A stretch of 64,000 nucleotides of DNA from an uncultured Pirellula sp. (GTDB lineage: Bacteria; Planctomycetota; Planctomycetia; Pirellulales; Pirellulaceae), in the NCBI GenBank assembly GCA_903858115.1, contig CAIOHR010000193.1:1-64000 (forward strand), written 5' to 3'. The notes under the pieces are model-generated. The model was not told the DNA's origin and did not search any database. It worked only from the letters and a program-made list of their open reading frames with translations. The position numbers and the translations under genes were made by a program. This document shows, piece after piece, positions 63,852-64,000 of the stretch. Numbering within the stretch: position 1 is the first letter of the stretch; every line of letters starts with the position of its first letter.

Positions 63852-64000
63852 CAAAACGCCGCCCGCTGCTTCTGGAACTTTTGCAAGATATCTTTCAATG
63901 GATCATTGGTAGTGGAGTTGGAATCTCCCTTGAGATCGCGTTCACTCAGGCGGCGAACTGCGCCCTGGTTCTCGCTCTCTTGAGCGACTCGATACGCATC
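63851..64000 (-). CDS. C-terminal fragment of an unidentified protein (5' end outside the window)
   Basis: The last 49 codons of a gene running off the right edge, ending with TGA at 63853-63851. The translated tail is polar and helical: it begins DAYRVAQESENQGAV, contains RRLSERDLKGD, and ends LQKFQKQRAAF. The stop overlaps the start of the prepilin-peptidase-like gene, so the two are cotranscribed. No function can be proposed from the fragment. Confidence 0.65.
   Translation of the reverse strand, partial: DAYRVAQESENQGAVRRLSERDLKGDSNSTTNDPLKDILQKFQKQRAAF

Overview
The window looks like a chromosomal segment of a planctomycete, most likely of the Pirellulales. This is inferred from gene content, not from a marker phylogeny: large secreted PQQ-like propeller proteins, a TolQ/ExbD envelope operon, a PilM-like operon with Gly/Met-rich proteins, a formylglycine sulfatase, two sialate O-acetylesterases, a tandem bacterial-microcompartment domain protein, an Rpn/PD-(D/E)XK protein and a RAYT-like transposase. 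GC is near 50 %. I see no rRNA, tRNA, CRISPR array or prophage.

Layout. 0-7 kb: the C-terminal end of an NRPS/PKS-type protein (carrier plus thioesterase, cut by the window edge), then dCTP deaminase, a FabZ-like dehydratase, a DUF4432 mutarotase-like protein and ClpB. 7-9.5 kb (minus): a compact cassette with a TIGR04222-type membrane protein ending in a Cys/Gly tail, a DUF692/MNIO iron enzyme overlapping that tail, and a small partner; a Fur-family gene lies directly upstream. 10-20.4 kb (minus): TolQ/ExbB, two ExbD proteins (one with a zinc ribbon), a 1129-aa propeller protein, a TPR plus family-5 solute-binding protein, a 743-aa exported unknown and a pseudo-receiver. 20.6-21.6 kb (plus): a coiled-coil zinc-ribbon protein followed by a structured, unidentified RNA with a strong terminator.

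21.7-31.4 kb: two secreted proteins and a minus-strand PilM-like operon whose three proteins carry GMGG-type low-complexity tracts, one also with twelve 21-bp tandem repeats. 31.7-36.8 kb: a TPR protein with a tandem-BMC shell protein, facing an APC permease and a second TPR protein. 37-49.5 kb: CobA-HemD fusion, ArgC, a CrtI-like oxidoreductase, a sialate O-acetylesterase, an IspG-TsaB-PepA run and a RAYT-like protein.

49.5-64 kb: a three-gene glycan cluster (GT2, methyltransferase, GT39), sulfatase, fatty-acid desaturase, rpsT, Lgt with an inserted domain, an Rpn-type nuclease, a 543-aa unknown, a second sialate O-acetylesterase, and a prepilin-peptidase-like protein lacking the catalytic aspartates.

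The most interesting item is the TIGR04222/MNIO cassette. Enzymes of the MNIO family modify cysteines in peptides, and here one is translationally coupled to a membrane protein with seven cysteines in a Gly-rich tail, which suggests a membrane-tethered modified peptide. Other items worth a look are the unidentified RNA, the isolated tandem-BMC protein, and REP-like palindromes in the same window as a RAYT-type gene.
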